A DNA stretch of 23,406 nt, taken from CAZFCK01 sp964517355. GTDB taxonomy: Bacteria > Desulfobacterota > Desulfovibrionia > Desulfovibrionales > Desulfovibrionaceae. Below are positions 22,532 to 23,406 of this stretch, one piece after another (the stretch's first letter is position 1; the number at the start of each line of letters is the position of its first letter). Both the position numbers and the translations under genes were made by a program. Location of the stretch: positions 1-23,406 of the forward strand of contig CAZFCK010000050.1 of the NCBI GenBank assembly GCA_964517355.1. The letters run 5' to 3'. The notes under the pieces were generated by a model. The model was not told the DNA's origin. It worked only from the letters and a program-made list of their open reading frames with translations, and searched no databases.

Positions 22532-23262
22532 AATCGCACGATCTCCAGGCCCCGTGTTGCGCACAGGGGCGCTAGTTGTTCATAAATCTCGTTTTGCCGG
22601 CCAAAGGACGTGATCAACACCGCATCGCAGGAAACGGTGTCCAGGATTTGCGGCGGGCAGACAACATGGCCGTGAAAAAGGGTTCCTTGTTTGGCGATGT
22701 CGTTATCCAACAGGGCCACGATTTTGAACGGCAAGGTGCTCAGCGTGGACAACACCACCTCGCAGGTTTCCGACGCGCCGAACAGAACCAGCCGCGACAG
22801 ACCGCGCGCCTGTACGCGCGACATCTTCTGGGCGATGCAGTTCTTGAGCCCGGTATAGATTTGGATGGTTTCGCTTGAATACTGGGCAAACATTTCCCCG
22901 CGGCGCGTTTCTCCCGCGGGTGTGAGCAGGTAGCGGTAGCTTTTCCCGTTGCGCGCCTCGAACACAATCAGCTTTTTTTCCTGCAAGTCACGAAGATACT
23001 GATTGATCATGGCGCTGCTTACGCCGAGCCTGCGTCCAAGCTCGCATTGCGAAACATCGTTTTCCTGGGACAAGGCGTCAAGTATGGCCAGAAGTCGGCT
23101 GTCCTTGCTGGGCTTATAGTAGCATTGGCGCAAATGGAGCATCAATTGATCATTCACCAAGCGAGTAGTTTGACGGTCTCTTTGCTCGTGTAACAGGGAG
23201 CCGCTGTCGGCACAAGCATTATCAAGGGATTTGTGGTCGCGCTGTTTGAGCTGGACGAGCAT
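22528..23262 (-). CDS. Winged-helix / Rossmann fusion regulator
   Basis: A 244-residue two-domain protein. Residues about 55-117 form a winged helix (LLAILDALSQENDVSQCELGRRLGVSSAMINQYLRDL, then the wing YRYLLTPAGE). Residues about 156-240 form a Rossmann-like nucleotide- or sugar-binding domain (RLVLFGASETCEVVLSTL, VALLDNDIAK, DAVLITSFG), similar to the fold at the start of PglD-type enzymes. No catalytic motif is seen, so the C-terminal half is likely a ligand sensor. As first gene of the NeuB/GT-B operon it probably controls it. The ATG at 23262 is preferred to that at 23286 because GGAG lies 8 nt upstream; the longer form has no ribosome-binding site. The function is inferred from domains only. 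Confidence 0.8.
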   Translation of the reverse strand: MLVQLKQRDHKSLDNACADSGSLLHEQRDRQTTRLVNDQLMLHLRQCYYKPSKDSRLLAILDALSQENDVSQCELGRRLGVSSAMINQYLRDLQEKKLIVFEARNGKSYRYLLTPAGETRRGEMFAQYSSETIQIYTGLKNCIAQKMSRVQARGLSRLVLFGASETCEVVLSTLSTLPFKIVALLDNDIAKQGTLFHGHVVCPPQILDTVSCDAVLITSFGRQNEIYEQLAPLCATRGLEIVRL

Positions 23263-23288
23263 GTCATGTTCTCCGCAAGAGGTCATTC

Positions 23289-23303
23289 ATTCACTGTGTG
23301 AAT
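23289..23303. promoter_or_regulatory. Palindrome upstream of the regulator-NeuB operon
   Basis: ATTCAC (23289-23294) and GTGAAT (23298-23303) around TGT, 26 nt upstream of the chosen start, are a plausible binding site for the encoded winged-helix protein. Nearby TATAGT on the minus strand (about 23334-23329) may be a -10 box, but no good -35 was found. Confidence 0.4.
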
Positions 23304-23356
23304 ATCTTATCGGCCAAAAATGCCCTGACTATAGTAAAGCAAGAAAAATGCCACGC

Positions 23357-23406
23357 TAGCGCATTTTCGCCTTGAAACAAGGCTCTCCCCTGAAACAATT
23401 TCCAAT
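23357..23406 (+). repeat. R1 structured repeat, 5' part (cut by window end)
   Basis: Matches the first 50 nt of the full unit at 952-1001 with a single T/C difference in the first loop (GAAAC here, GAAAT there). The window stops inside the loop and right arm of the central hairpin. Its missing 3' part corresponds to what is found at 1-53. Confidence 0.9.

Overview
The window looks like chromosomal DNA from a Gram-negative, Desulfovibrio-like bacterium (Desulfovibrionaceae or a close relative). I infer this from the overall protein character, from a six-S1-domain rpsA overlapping an SppA-type protease gene, from an orphan PAS histidine kinase with a cysteine-containing PAS domain, and from the GC-rich coding sequence (one gene excepted). 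No rRNA or tRNA gene was seen, so the taxonomic call is moderate at best.

Layout. 1-1159: structured intergenic repeats around a small ACT-domain gene (363-761). 1160-3800 (minus): rpsA followed by overlapping sppA. 4209-6879 (plus): an orphan cytoplasmic PAS histidine kinase, then a putative GT-A-like glycosyltransferase. 7188-8312 (minus): an AT-rich ATP-grasp gene that looks foreign. 8677-14083 (minus): polA, a PAP2 phosphatase and a GT-C (GT39-like) membrane glycosyltransferase. 14374-16523 (plus): a DPM-synthase-like GT2 enzyme and an unrecognised protein built on an octapeptide repeat. 16908-17749 (minus): a carboxymuconolactone-decarboxylase-family gene plus a MarR regulator behind a promoter that carries palindromes. 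17873-20026 (minus): a fused membrane/spermidine-synthase-like protein. 20434-23262 (minus): a three-gene surface-glycan operon with a winged-helix/Rossmann regulator, a NeuB-family sialic-acid-type synthase and a GT-B glycosyltransferase.

How the genes fit together. Much of the window is envelope glycan chemistry. The GT2 (polyprenyl-phosphate sugar donor), the GT-C transferase and the PAP2 phosphatase could form a lipid-linked glycosylation module. The NeuB/GT-B operon would make and attach a nonulosonate. The ATP-grasp and GT-A-like genes may decorate the same surface. The remainder is housekeeping (rpsA, sppA, polA).

The most unusual layer is not coding. Almost every longer intergenic gap holds members of at least three interspersed, strongly structured repeat families, called here R1, R2 and R3, plus a remnant family R4. 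R1 copies show a base-paired architecture with a compensatory C-G to T-A change. Hairpins with ends TTAGAGCA/TGCTCTAA occur both as a 39-bp perfect palindrome that supplies the polA stop codon and as a 129-bp multi-stem element. Several copies begin within 0-25 nt of a stop codon. The window also starts and ends inside the same R1 unit.
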